Shown: in pieces, positions 1 to 11,937 of the stretch
Layout of the letters: each line of letters begins with the position of its first letter
Numbering within the stretch: position 1 is the stretch's first letter
Assembly (NCBI RefSeq): GCF_041734735.1
Contig: NC_134903.1
Coordinates: 2,853,227-2,917,226, forward strand
Direction of reading: 5' to 3'
Origin: Babylonia areolata
Taxonomy: Eukaryota > Mollusca > Gastropoda > Neogastropoda > Buccinidae
Length of the DNA: 64,000 nucleotides
The notes under the pieces: generated by a model
The model's input: only the letters and a program-made list of their open reading frames with translations
Database searches by the model: none
What the model was told of the DNA's origin: nothing
Made by a program: the position numbers and the translations under genes

Positions 1-50
1 CACACACACACACACACACACACACACCCGCACACACACACACACACATA
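1..50. repeat. (CA)n microsatellite
   Basis: Nearly pure CA dinucleotides with one CG interruption. The array continues off the left edge of the window. Confidence 0.95.
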
Positions 51-299
51 ATGTGAAAGTAAGCGTTCAGTAACAAAGAAAGACTACAAAAACAACAACA
101 GCTATTCATTTTAGCATTCCTTTGAAGCAGGGGGGAAGCGGTGTAGCGAGAGTTTTGAATTTGTGTTTGTCATGCCATCTGTGCACAGGGATTATTATCA
201 TAAAACTACTGAAGCGATTTCTATCACCATAGCGTATCTACGTAGTCCAGGACACTTTCATAGCTTCTATGCCTATTTCATTAAAAAACACACACAAAA

Positions 300-645
300 A
301 GCATGCAGCAGTAGAAGCATCATTAGCAACAGCAGGTAGAGTACTGTGCAGCAGCAACAGTTGTGGAAGCAGCAGTGGTGTAAATAGTAGCAGTTGCAGT
401 AGCAGTTACAATATCAGTAGCAGCGGAAGCAGCTGTAGTAGCCACCAGCAGCAGAAGCAGTAGCAGCAGCAATCACGGTAGTAGCAGCTGCACCTGTATA
501 GCTGTAGCAGTCATAGTAGTAGCAGTAGCACCAGCAGTATAATAGCAGTGACAACTATGATACTAGCAGCAGCAGCAGCAGCAGTATGGTAGCAGCAGCA
601 GTGGTAGTAGTAGTAGTAGTAGTAGCACCACCAACACCAGCAGCA
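300..645. repeat. Imperfect CAG/TAG trinucleotide region
   Basis: Degenerate triplets (CAG, TAG, GTA, AGC) run for about 350 bp and end in a purer GTA stretch near 600-630. Open frames across it translate to Ser-, Gln- or Val-rich low complexity and are by-products of the repeat, not genes. Confidence 0.8.
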
Positions 646-916
646 ACCTCATTAGTAGTCATGTCAGTTACGTGCAGAAGGTCAAATTTGCAGTTTACTT
701 TCCCATGGCACTGCTGCTGCCAACAAACTAGCTTTTTTTCTTTCATACGAGGGATGTCCATTCAAGATTTCCCCTGTCTTACTTCCGGTTATTGCAGGAG
801 GCTAAAACTGCACAAACATAATAGTCAATATTTCTATAGTTCACGTAAAAGTTTGCATATCTGAACTCCTAACAGTTTCTCTTTTACAGGTGCTATGGTG
901 GAGTACAGGTGTCATA

Positions 917-1060
917 ATGAAGCCAGTGGAATACAGAGCGGTCATCAGGTTTCTGTACTTGAGAGGCCGCACACCAAGGGAGACGTTTGATGAGATGAAA
1001 GAGACTATGGGGAGGATGCTTCATCGTATGACGTAGTGAAGCACTGGCAAGTGTGGTCAG
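917..1060 (+). mobile_element. Mariner-type transposase N-terminal HTH fragment (degraded)
   Basis: An ATG at 917 opens a frame reading MKPVEYRAVIRFLYLRGRTP, which matches the start of mariner/SETMAR-type transposases (the HTH_48 helix-turn-helix: charged start, RAVI-FLYL-G-TP core). After about 28 codons the homology (YGEDASSYDVVKHW) continues in another frame, so there is a frameshift near 995-1000. Nothing resembling the catalytic DDD domain follows. A pyrimidine-rich stretch ending in AG lies just upstream at about 889. I read it as a dead DNA-transposon remnant; a host exon using this domain is less likely because of the shift. Confidence 0.6.
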
Positions 1061-1834
1061 ACAACGTTATTTCACCAACGTTCAATAGTTAAGGGGTTAA
1101 AACACATTTTGAATTGTACCTCTCTGGGGTTTTTTTGGTTGTTGTTTTTTTATTCAAACTGAGTTTTCTGAATTTCAGTTATTTTATTCAACTTCAGTTT
1201 TCTCTTGTTAGACGTCTGTTTTCTGGAGCTCAGTCCCCTTTGGTTGTTATCAAAATTCAGTTTTTGGAACTAAACTCCCTCTTTTATTCAGTTCGGGTTT
1301 CTTTAATCCATCCCCTCTTTCATTCATGTTCAGTCTTCTTCCAGACTGAGCTATCTTTCTTTCTTTTGTCCAAATCGAGCCATTTGCTTTTTTTTTTTTT
1401 TACAGAAGCTTTTTGCTTTTACTGTGAATGGTTCTCCTACTGTTCATGTTTCAGGTTCAATATTCTCTTCGAACTAAAAAAAAAAAAAAAAAAAAAAAAA
1501 AAGCCCACACAAAAAAACGGAGAATCAATATTCGATTCAAAATACTTCATTATCTGCTCCAACCAAAAACAGAAAATTCTCAATATGGATATACTAGGTA
1601 TGCATACATAATCATTTGTGTGTGAAGGTGAAAATGTCTCTTATTAAACACGATTTTTGTTGGGTTTTTTGAAGATTTTGAGTAACACACATGGATCTGT
1701 CCACACAGACACTTCCTTAAGACTGAAATTGAAACTAATTACACATATATCCAAAAGTACAGCACTTTCTCTCACTTACCACATTCGGGACAAAAAGACC
1801 CAAACCTTCCAAAAAGTTCAGCTTTCACACTCAA

Positions 1835-1840
1835 TTTATT
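1835..1840 (-). terminator. Poly(A) signal of PSMB6
   Basis: AATAAA on the minus strand (TTTATT on plus), about 116 nt downstream of the PSMB6 stop codon. This gives a short 3'UTR of normal length. Confidence 0.6.
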
Positions 1841-1955
1841 CAAACAATTGACCACAAAAAAACAACAACTCAAAAGAAATAATTTTCCATCCATTAAATT
1901 TTCAACAAGATAACAAATGAACATGATGAGCTAACGACAAAGTCCTTCAGTCCAC

Positions 1956-3220
1956 TTAATAATCATCAAAGAACTTGGGTATCTGGTCTCCTGTCAGAGT
2001 GAACCGCTCCACGCCGTCTTTGGTAATGGCTGCCATCCTGATGATCCCTCCACTGGAACCGTCACGGTTGATGGCCAAGGACACAGCTGATAAGAACAGA
2101 ATTGAACAGAACAGAACAGATCTTTATTACCAAGTGTACCGTGGTCACAAGGAATACTGGGAAGGCGAGGGGGAGGGGCATGGGGGGGCAGGGGGGGGAC
2201 AGTGCATAAATTGTAAAACATACATACAAACACAATTACAGTAGGATTATAGACGCATTTGTATTTGTATTTGTATTTCTTTTTATCACAACAGATTTCT
2301 CTGTGTGAAATTTGGGCTGCTCTCCCCAGGGAGAGCGCGTCACTACACTACAGTGCCACCCTTTTTTTTGTTTCTTTTTTTTTTCCTGCATGCAGTTTTA
2401 TTTGTTTTTCCTATCGAAGTGGATTTTTCTACAGAATTTTGCCAGGAACAACCTTTTTGTTGCCGTGGCTTCTTTTACGTGCGCTAAGTGCATGCTGCAC
2501 ACGGGACCTCGGTTTATCATCTCATCCAAATGACTAGCGTCCAGACCACCACTCAAGGTCTAGTGGAGGGGGAGAAAATATCGGCGGCTGAACCGTGATT
2601 CGAACCAGCGCGCTCAGATTCTCTCGCTTCCTAGGCGGACGTGTTACCTCTAGGCCATCACTCCACATACAAGTGCTTGTGCATGGGCACGCTTGCTCAC
2701 ACGCAAGCCACACCCTTCCCACCCACCAACCCAATCCCCACCCACCCTACACACACTCACACATACTCAGACCACATCAACATGCGTGCTCACTTAAATA
2801 TATGCCATACATTGCACATTACATATGGATGGGGGTGACGACTAGACATTCAGTTACATGGTTGCTTATTGCACAGTTCTCTTTAGAAGAATGAATGAAT
2901 AAAACACATTTGTTTTCAAAGAAAGAACAAGCACTCATGAAGCAAAAGAAAATGATCTGGATTGCAGAACACATGGCTGAATGAATGAACAAATAAAGCA
3001 TCTTAGAATCTTCTAAAAAGAAAAAAAACAAGCATTCATGAAGCAGAAGAGAATGATTCTGATAGCAGAACACAACTTCCTGAACAATATGGATGCATGA
3101 AGAGCGGAATATGAGTCGCTGTTATTACTGCAACAAGAAAGGCAAAGCCTCTATCACTTTCAAAAAAGATGTCAATAACATCCAGTGTGTATATATATAT
3201 ACATATATATACAGTGAGAG

Positions 3221-3274
<54 letters not shown>

Positions 3275-5831
3275 ATCCACACAGGGAAGTGGGGGCCCCA
3301 ATCCTCTCCTGCTGTTTTAAAACTTTTTTTTATACTTTTTTTTCTCTCTCTTCCAGTTTTAGAGTAATGCATGCGTTTGAATGACTGGTGCGAAAGCGCT
3401 TTGATTTGACTCTGCACAAGATTCAGAGCTATATAAAAATAATTATTATTATTATTATTAACCCATTCACACCTGGGTGGAGAGAGGAACACGGAAATAA
3501 AGTGCCTTCCCCCCCACCCCCCCAAGGTCAAAACACCATGCCCAAACAGGGCCTTGAACCCTAGCACAGGAGAACACTGGATCACAAGTCCAACATCTAA
3601 GAGAGTACAAGAATGAAGCAAAAGTGCATGCTTTTGATTACAGAAAACACACTTCCTGAAAACTGTGGTTGACAATGGCATTGGAGCTAACTGTCCAGCT
3701 GACTTACTGCACAGAGTCATATTATCAAGACTGCTCAATTAAATATATATATATTTTTTAAAACACCTCAAAACTGTCATATCTGAGAAAAAATAAACAC
3801 TCACTCCCCCGCACACACCCACACCCACTGACATACACCCACCCCCACACAAACACACACGCAGCCTCACACACACATACACGCACAGACACACACACAC
3901 AGCCACACACCCTCACACACACACTCACACACACAGCCACACACACACACACAACCACACACATACACACACACTCACCACTGGACACAAACTTGAGACA
4001 CTCTTCCTTTTTCATGCCCAGTTTGAACTGGGCGTCCACGAAGCCATAGAGGTAGGTGCTGCCTGACCCACCGATGGTGAACGGCAGTCGCTGCATCATC
4101 CCTCCAATGGGAACAGAGTACACCTGAAACAGTTTGAACCCCACCTGACAGGCGCAAAAGCCGAGTGGTTAAAGTGTTGGACTTTCAATCTAAGGATCCT
4201 CGGTTCAAATCTCGGCAACAGCGCCTGGTGGCTAAAGGGTGGAGATTTTTCTAATCTCCCAGGTCAACGTATGTGCAGACCTGCTTGTGCCTGAACCCCC
4301 TACATGTGTATAGGCAAGCAGAAGATCAAATACACACCTAAAAGATCCTGTAATCCATGTCAGCGTTCAGTGGGTTATGGAAACAAAAACATACCCAGTA
4401 TACACCCCCCCCAAAAAAGGAGTATGGCTGCCTAAATAGCAGGGTAAAAACGGTCATACACGTGAAAACCCACTCGTGTACATATAAGTGAATGTCGGAG
4501 TTGCTGCCCACGAACAAAGAAGAAGAACCCCTACTGAAGGTGAAATTCCAAAGACCCAAGAAAATGATGCAAAATTTGCAAGCCATGAACTCATGCAAAA
4601 TTTGCAAGCCAAGAAAAAAACAAAGAGCTGTCCATCCACAGACCCAAAATGTACGTGCCGGTTTGAAATAAAACCATGGCACCAGTATACTGAAAGCAAA
4701 CACTGCATCAAAAATAAGAGATTTTGAATGCAGTCCTAAGGAGAAATGTGAAACAAAGAGCAAACATGTATCAATTTTGGGGTGAACAGCACTTTGAAGC
4801 TCAGGCAGCAAATGGGTGCTTGCAACAACCTGGTTTAGAAGTTTGCTTTTGAAGATCTCTTCATGAAATACATGAGACTAACAATGGAACAATTTGCTCA
4901 AGGTCCTTGTGGAGGGGGATCTCATCAAACACGGTCTCAGCTGAGAAAAGATCTGCCCAAAGACTGGTAAAACCTGCAAGTGAAAAAATGTTTGCAGTGA
5001 AGTCCGTGCAGAGTTTGTGCGATGCTCAGATCAATGTGTCTACGCAAATGGCAAAAAGGCTGATACAAATTCTTTTTATTGTGTGAAGTTCACATGTGAA
5101 TTTTGGGTCTATAGAATTTCACTTTTAGCCTTCATTCACTGTCAGCTGATTTCTTAGGCCCATCACACACAGGGTATCAAGCATCAGGTTTTCAAATCTA
5201 GACAGCATGGACTGGAGGAGGTCATGACTTTTACCTGTCCTCCGAAGCGCCTGTCCCAGCCAGCCACAATGATGCCAGCAGACAGGTTGTCACGGTGATC
5301 GTAGCAAAGCTCTCTGAAGACGTTGACGGCTGTCTCCACTTGCGGCTCCTCCCCCATCTCCATTCTGATCAGTGGACAGGTTCAGGTAAGAACAACAAGT
5401 CAAGACAAGACAAGACAAGGCAAGGCAAGGCAAGGCAAGACACCCCTATCTCCATTCTGAAAGCAGTGGACAGGACAATGCAAGGCAAGACAAGGCAAAA
5501 CAAGGCAATACAAGACAAGACAAGACAAAGCAAGAAGAAAAATCTATTTCAGAAAACCCCACAAGGACTGAAAAATCAAATCCAAATCAGCCAATTAGGT
5601 TTCAGCTTTAAGGAGGTGGGCAAGGGCAATCACATAAAAACAATGTATAATAAAGATTCTGACTTGTTAGGTCAGTGTCTTCTCTGTTTCACACATCCTG
5701 TTTTTTTGGGGTTTTTGTTTTGTTTTTTCAAGTGTTATTCGGTGAAGTATACATATATGCATGCATATATCTATCAATCAGTCTATCAATCTATCTAAAC
5801 ATATACCGATAGATAGACATATAAATACAGA

Positions 5832-5925
<94 letters not shown>

Positions 5926-6772
5926 GCTGTTGCTGTTGCAGCAGCAGGTAAGAGGAAGCCCTGATCAACAACTCTACCCCCTCTCATCCCCACCACCCCC
6001 TGTTCCACCACTCACCGGTAGAAATCCAAATGGTATTTGACAATGTCGGCGATGGCTTGAGTGTCTGCCGCCGAGCCAGAGCGACAGCAGTAGATGAGGT
6101 CTGTGACCTTGGTCAGTTTGTCTGTCACACGGTTGGCAATGTAGGATCCTGTCGTCGTGCGGGAGTCAGCACCAATGACGACGCCATCAGCGAATTCCAC
6201 CGCCATGATGGTTGTCTGTGGGGGGTGAGGTGGCAGAGGTGGTAGGGATGTGAGTGAGTGACATGACAGTGAAGAAGAAAATGATATACATATATAATAT
6301 GCCATATATCATATACTGGTATACAGAAAGTAAAATATATTTCTTTTGTCTTCTGTAGTAATTTAACATCACAACTACAAAACAAAGTGCATCTGAATCA
6401 GTGAATGCGTGTGCACAAGTGTGTGTGTGTGTGTGAAACAAAAAATAATTAAATTCGATTTTTTTTTCTTCTTCTTCTTCTTCATCTTCTTTTTAATACG
6501 TGAAAAGAAACGATCAGTATGATAATCAGTCTGTCACCAACAGCAGCAGCAGCAGCACTGCAGCAGACAGTTTTTCTTCATCACTACGGACGCCGGTAGA
6601 GTCATCAACTTTGATTTACAAAACTTTTACTAATCTAATGGTTTATTTTAGTTTGTAGAGTATATAAGCAACAAACGCTGCTCACCCCTGTGGTAACTTC
6701 GCCAGGGCGAAGTCCTGCAACTTGTGCCATTTGATCGCTTGGAAATATGTTTGTCATCGCCGCCGTAGCCAT
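1956..6772 (-). CDS. PSMB6: Proteasome 20S subunit beta type-6 (beta-1, caspase-like)
   Basis: Five coding exons on the minus strand: 6772-6686, 6215-6016, 5364-5235, 4123-3979, 2086-1956. All introns are GT-AG and phases agree. They total 693 nt, or 230 residues (human has 239). The protein begins [11 protein letters not shown] 29-residue propeptide ends VTTG, and mature TTIMAVEF begins at catalytic Thr1. Asp17 (GADSRTT) and Lys33 (VTDK) are in place, as is [12 protein letters not shown]. Later blocks [33 protein letters not shown] and NRDGSSGG are typical of beta-1. The subunit cleaves after acidic residues inside the 20S core. The exon 1/2 junction falls exactly at the Gly/Thr1 processing site. 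Introns hold SINEs and CA/UG repeats. The start is the only in-frame ATG that gives a propeptide. Identification is very secure. Confidence 0.95.
2258..2667 (-). mobile_element. tRNA-derived SINE, family B, copy 1
   Basis: Minus orientation, in PSMB6 intron 4. The tRNA-like head is at the right end (A box in GATGGCCTAGAGGTAA, B box GGTTCGAATC). A central core follows (ATGAGACGATAAACC, GTGTGCAGCATGC on minus). The tail reads AAATTTCACACAGAGAAATC and ends in an AAATAC repeat. Other copies lie near 10.1, 12.1 and 59.6 kb. Confidence 0.85.
3288..3605 (-). mobile_element. SINE-like repeat, family D, copy 1, with a nested 3' tail
   Basis: Shares blocks CCAATCCTCTCC, ACCCATTCACAC, GGCCTTGAACCCT and GGATCACAAGTCCAA with copies at 8596 and 26391. 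A B-box-like GGTTCAAGGCC on minus suggests a tRNA origin. The left part carries an unrelated retroposon tail, AAAGCGCTTTGATTTG to (ATT)n at about 3390-3460, so one element is nested in another. Confidence 0.6.
3790..3978. repeat. CA-rich (UG-rich in PSMB6 RNA) tract at exon 4 donor
   Basis: About 190 bp of interrupted CA repeat. On the PSMB6 strand it reads as TG repeats starting directly at the exon 4 donor (GTGAGTGTGTG). Confidence 0.85.
4151..4530 (+). mobile_element. tRNA-derived SINE, family C, copy 1
   Basis: Head with A-box-like AGCCGAGTGGTTAAAG and B-box GGTTCAAATC, then GCAGACCTGCTTGTGCCTGA, GATCCTGTAATCCATG and GTATGGCTGCCTA, ending in an AAGAAGAA tail. It lies in PSMB6 intron 3, antisense to the gene, and its head begins only about 27 bp from the exon 4 acceptor. 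Confidence 0.85.
5394..5530. repeat. CAAGA/CAAGG pentamer repeats
   Basis: Two blocks of degenerate CAAGA/CAAGG units separated by a short unique piece that repeats TCCATTCTGA from the adjacent exon edge. On the PSMB6 strand this gives a pyrimidine-rich stretch upstream of the exon 3 acceptor. Confidence 0.7.
5836..5940. repeat. (GT)n then (TTG)n compound microsatellite
   Basis: About 60 bp of GT followed by about 30 bp of TTG and a few CTG triplets, in PSMB6 intron 2. In the PSMB6 transcript it reads CA, not UG. Confidence 0.95.
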
Positions 6773-7067
6773 CTTTCGCTTGTAACTCAAGGGAGATCAC
6801 TCATGCATTCACGACATATTATGTGATTATAAGCATGGTCGCCGCTGTAAAACGACAAAGTTACCCTTTCTTTTCCTCGCTTGATTGTGACGGTCAAACT
6901 GAAATATGCTTCTACACATGTGCATGTGCCCAAAGTTTGATTTTTTACATATGAAGCAGTCAGCTATTTTGAAATAATTTTGAATATTCAGCAGATGTTA
7001 CTCAACAACATAATAAACGATTGACCACACTAATTACTTTTTAAAAAAGTGTCTTGGTTATTGCCAG

Positions 7068-7072
<5 letters not shown>

Positions 7073-7143
<71 letters not shown>
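7073..7143. repeat. (CA)n microsatellite
   Basis: About 70 bp of uninterrupted CA between the divergent genes PSMB6 and AURKAIP1. CA/TG-rich DNA continues to about 7330. Confidence 0.95.
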
Positions 7144-7145
<2 letters not shown>

Positions 7146-8441
7146 CGTACATACATGCGTGCGCAGAAATGTCCATGCCCCAGTGTGTGTGTTCAGGTTT
7201 GCATGTGTATTTGTGTTTCAGTACAAGTGTGTGCTCATGTATGAGTATACATGTACGTGAATGTGCATATGGATGCACGAGAGCGCACACGCGTGTGTTT
7301 GTATGTGCATACACGCGTGCGTGTACGAAATTGTAAAACTGTTTGTACAACCGTACTTTTAACAATCTAGAGCATCGTGTCAATAGCCAAGAGAAGAGAA
7401 TTTCTTCAGGGGAGGGAACTTCGTTTGGGACATGTTGCACATGAAGTCCCACCACAAAAAATATTGTTGACAGGACCACGGCGGTCATTTTTTAACCTGT
7501 AAGTGCTTGTATGCAGCAGTTTGTTTTCAAAGCTATTGTATGGTTCGTTTTGCAAGCATCGTAAGGGTGTTATAATCGGAAGAGAAATTATCTTGATTGT
7601 GATTTTATTTTCAGAGCCGCACATCCCTGTTCCAGAGGTCACTCTATGAATCCAAGTTGGAACATTCGGAAAGTGATAAAATAAAACTTACGATTTTCCT
7701 CCTAGTTCTATTTTAATAGTTTTCATGAAGCACACATGAGTCCTTTTCGCATGTAATTTTTCATCTGATTTTGAATTTTAAAGTAATGGATCACAGGACT
7801 TCGGGTGGTTTTGAATGTGTGTATTTATTTTATTTTAAAGAGTTTTCATTTATGAGAGTTGTGTTATTGTTACGTTGTTAGATTTTGATTTCTTATCATG
7901 ATTGCACAAATATGGTAAGTTTGGCGCTGTCAGTGTACTGGAAGTTAGACCACCAGCCGTTATTGTTGACTTATTCAAAGTTATTGTATTGTGCTTTCTT
8001 GTGACAGCATACGCTTTTCTTTTTGTGTGCATTCATGTGTAAGAGTCATTGTTGTGTGTAACACAACATGTGTGGGTGGGAGGAGTTTGGAACCTGCAAG
8101 GAAAGACTTGTACATTAATGGCAATGCAAGTGAGCAAATGGATACTGTGCATAGCATTTCTTCGTATTTGTTGATTTTCGCTCATCATTGGGTATGTATA
8201 CTAACAGTAGTTTTAGCATGTGTAAACTTTTGTTTGTTTGTTTTTGCAAAGCTTAAAGCAGATTTTAATAGAAACAACAACAGTATTTTAGCATCTAGTT
8301 AGTTGTGTAATTGCTCCAATGGCAATGAATATAGTATTTTGAACAAAATTGAAATGATCTTTATAGCCTATGTCATCAGTTGTGTTTTAAGCTGTAGTGG
8401 AAAGCTGTTACTGATGATGAAAATGTTGTTCCAGGTTAAAG
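7144..8441. other. Shared upstream region of PSMB6 (minus) and AURKAIP1 (plus)
   Basis: The two start codons are 1.67 kb apart and point away from each other. An acceptor-like TTGTTCCAG ends at about 8434, just before the AURKAIP1 ATG, so that gene probably has an upstream noncoding exon in this stretch. I cannot place its first exon or a core promoter. No coding segment is recognisable. Confidence 0.4.
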
Positions 8442-11400
8442 ATGGCTCTCCAGGGCAAAGTTTTCCACAACCTGTGTCGTTCAGTGTGGCGTGTAAAGCT
8501 GTCAGGTCAGTCAGCGCTAGGAAATTACCAAATTTGTAAAGAGTGTAACTGCTACTATAGTAATTAATCAGTACATTAACGGTTAAAAGGTGGTGCCCAA
8601 TCCTCTCCTTCCATCGTCTGAACCTTCCCCAATATTAAATCAGGAACCCATTCACACGTGGTTGGAGTGAAGATTACTGGAGTGAAATGCCTTTCTCAAG
8701 GACACAACACCGTGCTGAAATGGGGCCTCAAACCCTGATCACTGGTGAACACTGGATCACAAGTCCAATACCTTACCTGCTATCATCATTGATACATGTA
8801 TGATACTTGCTGCTTACTACTCCCGTAACCCTCCAGGTTTGTACAGGCATGATGGAACACCACAATGTAAGTCTCCACCTGTCACAGTGGTGCGCTAGTG
8901 CCTGGATTTGAGCACATGAATAATGATAGAAATGTCTATCCAGTCCACTCAGTGATGTTATCCATCTATCACTTTCGTTTATCTAACCCTTTTCCTCTTC
9001 CCTGAGCTGTGGATGACGTTGGAGAGGCCAGTCAAGTTAGTAGTTACTAATGGCATGTGGTCTCTCATCCACAGCAGTTTTGAACAAAGAAGAGAGGGAG
9101 GTAAAGAAAGGAAAGGAAAACCGACCCCATATATATCATAATTATATGATATTTTTCTGTGTATCTGTGTATGAGTGTGGATCACAAATCTTGATAAAGT
9201 TCATTTCACAGAAGCGTTTATAAATACAGCGGTTGCTAAGCTAGAGGGCCTAACTCTGTCTCATTGATGGGATCATACTAACACATACAATGAATTCAGG
9301 AACAGGGTTTGTCGTCAAAGAATTAACATCTGGATATAAGCTACAGTGTATGCATATGTTTTCATGTAATATCTGGAACTGCATCGCAGTGTATTTCTGA
9401 CCTTCTAAGCAGATATATATGTATGTCCCTTCAAGGTCTTTCCGCTCTTCTGCTGATGATGTAATCCTTAGTCTTCCCCTTTTTTTTTTCTTTTTTTTTC
9501 CCCAAGGCCTGACTAAGCGTGTTGGGCTACGCCGCTGGTCAGGCATCAGCTTGGCAAATGTGGTGTAGCGTATATGGATTTGTCCGAACGCAGTGACGCC
9601 TCCTTGAGCTACTGAAACTGAAACTGAGCAGAGAGAAATGTGATAGGAGAGCCTTCAGTTTTTCAGCTGTACAGACATTGAATTCACTGCCTTTTTCAGT
9701 ACGCCACAGTCCTTCACTCACATCTTTTAAAGCAAATCTAAAATCATTCCGTGATTCCTGTTCAAGCAGTCTCTAATTAAAGGACTCCATTCCATATATG
9801 TATTCCATTGTTCAACATTTATTTTTACCGTGTGTGTGTGTGTGTCTGTCTGCATGTGTCTGCATTTGTGTTTGCATGTATACAAACTTGACAAGTTTGG
9901 CAAGCAAATTTGACAAGTACATGCTGCTGTCTAAGAATAAACGATGCTTGACTTTCACACAAAAATGATGTTGATCATCAGATCACTGGAGACAGTACAC
10001 AGAAAGGTGGTGCCAGGGCTGATGCAGATGGGGTTACCCAAGTCTCAGAGCAAAAGTCAAGCAAAATACTTAAGTGTATTGCATTGTATTGTATTTTTGT
10101 CACAACAGATTTCTCTGTGAAATTTGGGCTGCTATCCTCACGGAGAGCATGATGCAACACAGAGCGCCAACCATTTTTTGTATATTTTCCTGCCTGCAGT
10201 TGTGGTTTTTTATGTTTTCCTATCGAAGTGGATTTTTCTACAGAATTTTGCCATGGACAACCCTTTTGTTGCCGTGGGTTCTTTTACGTGTGCGAAGTGC
10301 ATGCTGCACATGGGACCTCAGTTTATCATCTCATCCTTATGACTACCGTCCAAACCACCACTCAAGGTCTAGTGGAGGGGGAGAAAATACTGGTGACTCT
10401 GCCGGGATTCGAACCAGTGCACTCAGATTCTCTCGCTTCCTGGGCAGACGTGTTACCTCTAGGCCATCACTCCACATACTGGTCATGATTGGAGCAACAA
10501 GAAATGATGAGAACAATTGTCCGGCTTACAGCTTTTGCCATGTCTGATTGTGAGCAAGTGGGAGGGGATGTGTGTGCAATAGGTCAAATGTCATCTGTTT
10601 ATGAAGAAAGTTGCCCATATTTGTGTCAGCATAGATTGTGTGTGTGTGTGTGTGTGTGTGCATTTGTGTTTGCATATATGCTTGTGTGTTTACATGGTTA
10701 AGAATGTATTAGTATACATGCATGTTTGAATGCGTCCGTTACTTAGTCTAATGGATTGCAGTGCCCTCTTGAATGTGTGTGTCTGTGCGTACATGTGTTG
10801 TGTATGTGCATGCATGCGGGTGTGTGTGTGTGTATGTATGTGTACCTGTTGAATGCCATAATGAGTTCCCACCACATGAGTGCACAAGTTACATTTAGTT
10901 TGTGAGTCTGTTTTGAGCAGATTATTCAAATTAAAGTTATTGATGAGATGTGTGTGTGTGTGGAGGAGAGGGGTGGGGGGCTGTAAAGTGCTTTGAGAGG
11001 TTTTAAAAACATATAAATGTTCTATTATTATTATTGTTTTCATATTTTCTGCCTTTCCCAGCAGGTAGCACAGGACATAGAGATCTGCTGAACGGGTCTG
11101 TCGCTGCACTAGGGCATCAGCGCCAGCTGTCATCTCTCCCGCAGCGCCCCCTGTCCGCCTCTTCCCAGACCTCCCCACCTCCACCCCCACCCCTACCCTG
11201 TTTTCACACAGAGGAAACAGGCTCCAGTGTAAGCCTTCACAAAAAAACCCAGAAAAAGACCAGCGTGGAAGTTGAAGGACAGTGTTACCAGAAGGAGGCA
11301 GACACTAAAGTCGATATCTCTTCCAGTTTCTCCAGTCTTTGTTTACATGCTGACGTGAAGCCGCGTGTGTCTGTGAAGGGCGGATGGGGTCTGGCCTCGT

Positions 11401-11867
11401 GGCCAAGCCGGGACCACATGGAGTACGTTTGCCCGTCGGAAAAATCATCAGCTCTCCCGGAACTGGTGATCCTGGAGCAGCTCCCCCTCACCACCCCCTC
11501 CTACGACTTGCCCCAGACTTCAGCCATCGTTTCCCACATCATCGACCCAGCTTCCAACTCATCAGCCGAAATCTCTGAGCCGACCAGCTCGGAAACCACC
11601 AACGCTCCGAAAGAGGCTCGCATGATCATGAAGATCCGGCGGAAGAAGATGAAGCGGCACCTTCTGAAGAAGTTCCGGAAGCGCATGGCGTTCACGCTGC
11701 GGAAGATGAAGCGGGACAGGCGGAAGAAGAAGGAGGCGGTGTTCCAGGCGCGGCTGGCGAAGATCAAGGACTGGGGCGAGTCGTTCAACGCCAGGGACTG
11801 GGTGCAGCAAGAGCTGGACAAGGCCCGGAAGGGCGGGTTCTTCATCAACGTGCTGGAGAGAAAATAA
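8442..11867 (+). CDS. AURKAIP1: Aurora kinase A-interacting protein 1 / mitochondrial ribosomal protein mS38
   Basis: Coding exons 8442-8505 and 11065-11867 (about 288 residues with this acceptor). Exon 1 encodes MALQGKVFHNLCRSVWRVKL, a basic amphipathic leader suited to mitochondrial import. The middle (about residues 25-200) is Ser/Pro-rich and poorly conserved. The last 80 residues carry the family's Cox24/DUF1713 block: KIRRKKMKRHLLKKFRKR, then a long Arg/Lys helix, and an end resembling the human C-terminus. Known role: a small-subunit mitoribosome protein near the decoding centre, also reported to bind Aurora A. The single intron holds SINEs and GT repeats. The acceptor is CAGCAG, so use of 11062 would add one residue. 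The reading frame at the junction supports either site. Confidence 0.88.
8596..8775 (-). mobile_element. SINE-like repeat, family D, copy 2
   Basis: Blocks CCAATCCTCTCCTTCC, ACCCATTCACAC, AAGGACACAACACCG, GGCCTCAAACCCTGATCAC and GGATCACAAGTCCAA match copies at 3288 and 26391. It lies in the AURKAIP1 intron. Confidence 0.6.
9503..9630 (+). mobile_element. SINE family A, 5'-truncated tail copy
   Basis: Contains CAAGGCCTGACTAAGCG, GGTCAGGCATC, GTGGTGTAGCG, TGGATTTGTCCGAACGCAG and CCTCCTTGAG, ending in (TGAAAC)n. The same module ends the full-length element at 28249-28650. No tRNA head is present here. Confidence 0.8.
10076..10475 (-). mobile_element. SINE family B, copy 2
   Basis: Same order as the 2258 copy: tail (ATTGTATTG, CACAACAGATTTCTCTG) at the left, core with ATGAGATGATAAACTG on minus, tRNA head with GATGGCCTAGAGGTAA at the right. 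It lies in the AURKAIP1 intron, antisense. Confidence 0.85.
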
Positions 11868-11931
11868 GTGACAAGGAATGTGTTATGTTTAGTCTCTGTG
11901 TGTGTATGTGTGAGCATTTACCTTTGCCGTC

Positions 11932-11937
11932 ATTAAA
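11932..11937 (+). terminator. Variant poly(A) signal of AURKAIP1
   Basis: ATTAAA 65 nt after the AURKAIP1 stop. No AATAAA is nearer. Confidence 0.45.

Noticed and set aside
1114-1611. 165-codon Phe/Leu-rich frame
   Set aside because: T-rich low-complexity DNA ending in a poly(A) run; no homology, no splice context.
7030-7488. A 152-codon minus-strand frame upstream of PSMB6
   Set aside because: Dominated by the CA repeat (Cys-Val runs) and lacking family similarity; a by-product of the microsatellite.
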